Virus record (IMG/VR): IMGVR_UViG_3300034022_000723 | Coordinates: 52,520-116,519 of that record | Source of the DNA: a virus | DNA: 64,000 bases | Direction: 5' to 3' (one strand) | Shown here: piece after piece, positions 63,933 to 64,000 of the stretch | Layout of the letters: each line of letters starts with the position of its first letter | How positions within the stretch are numbered: position 1 is the stretch's first letter | The notes under the pieces: model-generated | What the model was told of the DNA's origin: nothing | What the model saw: only the letters and a program-made list of their open reading frames with translations | Database searches by the model: none | Program-made: the position numbers and the translations under genes

Positions 63933-64000
63933 ATTTTTTGAGGGGAGACCAAAAAGATTATATCACTACGACCTATTGGTTGGAGGTGTACCTGTTGAGG
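63916..64000 (+). CDS. FKFFEG-motif protein, cut by window end
   Basis: The first 28 residues are visible: MVNQFKFFEGRPKRLYHYD and a glycine/valine stretch. They match the head of the gene at 63203. The gene continues beyond the window. Confidence 0.6.
   Translation, partial: MVNQFKFFEGRPKRLYHYDLLVGGVPVE

Noticed and set aside
1-64000. tRNA genes
   Set aside because: I looked through the gaps for T-loop (GGTTCRA) and acceptor stem pairing and found none that folds; a covariance search would be decisive.
1-64000. Prophage or host chromosome origin
   Set aside because: No integrase, attachment repeats, ribosomal or housekeeping operons are present, and virion, methyltransferase and small overlapping genes dominate throughout.

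Overview
The window looks like part of a large, AT-rich double-stranded DNA phage genome whose host is a Bacteroidota (probably flavobacterial) cell. Genes are packed tightly, with many short overlaps and many very small genes. Virion-type genes are present: a collagen-like fibre ending in a self-cleaving S74 chaperone, a tail-lysozyme-like hydrolase and orphan DNA methyltransferases. Host-type promoters carry the Bacteroidota signature, with a -33 TTTG box 19-20 bases before a -7 TATCTTTG or TATATTTG box. No tRNA gene, CRISPR array, integrase or rRNA was seen. No gap between genes exceeds 300 bases.

Layout. 0-0.6 kb: the end of a nucleotidyltransferase and a DUF2061 membrane protein, a pairing often linked to activated sulfate. 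0.6-2.1 kb: a protein with a Hint (intein-like) domain that lacks the usual first cysteine. 2.2-8.2 kb: a dense island of modifying enzymes (SET domain, sulfotransferase, five 2-oxoglutarate/Fe(II) oxygenase-like proteins, a radical SAM enzyme, an SGNH hydrolase), several sharing a C-terminal KTLI-like tail. 8.2-13.4 kb: a 998-residue three-domain glycosyltransferase directly upstream of a proline-free collagen-like fibre rich in Ser, Thr and N-G-S/T sequons. 13.4-14.5 kb: a hypothetical gene and a glycosyltransferase. 14.5-29.2 kb: a minus-strand glycan island (glycosyltransferases, SAM methyltransferases, two epimerases, an aminotransferase, a cytidylyltransferase) behind a ribbon-helix-helix gene. 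29.5-39.3 kb: three DNA methyltransferases, two PcfJ-like proteins, and an iron-sulfur assembly trio (IscU, ferredoxin, IscA). 39.3-50 kb: small membrane proteins, a peptidoglycan hydrolase, a phosphoesterase, RmlC, a second ferredoxin, a free-standing DnaA DNA-binding domain and a caspase-like protein. 50-61 kb: a surface lipoprotein with VCBS/FG-GAP repeats, two SGNH hydrolases, an LpxH-like phosphoesterase, an HNH nuclease, and a BKACE / acyltransferase / aminotransferase / glycosyltransferase cluster. 61-64 kb: small proteins, many with an F-K-F-F-x-G motif at one end.

How it may work together (inference). The phage appears to carry its own machinery to build and attach modified sugars and to modify proteins. 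The fibre beside the three-domain glycosyltransferase is the most obvious target. Iron-dependent oxygenases and a radical SAM enzyme sit in the same genome as an Fe-S assembly set. Three promoter classes are visible: host-like TTTG/TAnnTTTG, TATATTATA with an upstream TTTTCATTT block, and TATTTATA, which often precedes virion-like genes. In all three classes some elements lie only 3-5 bases before the start codon, which suggests leaderless mRNAs.
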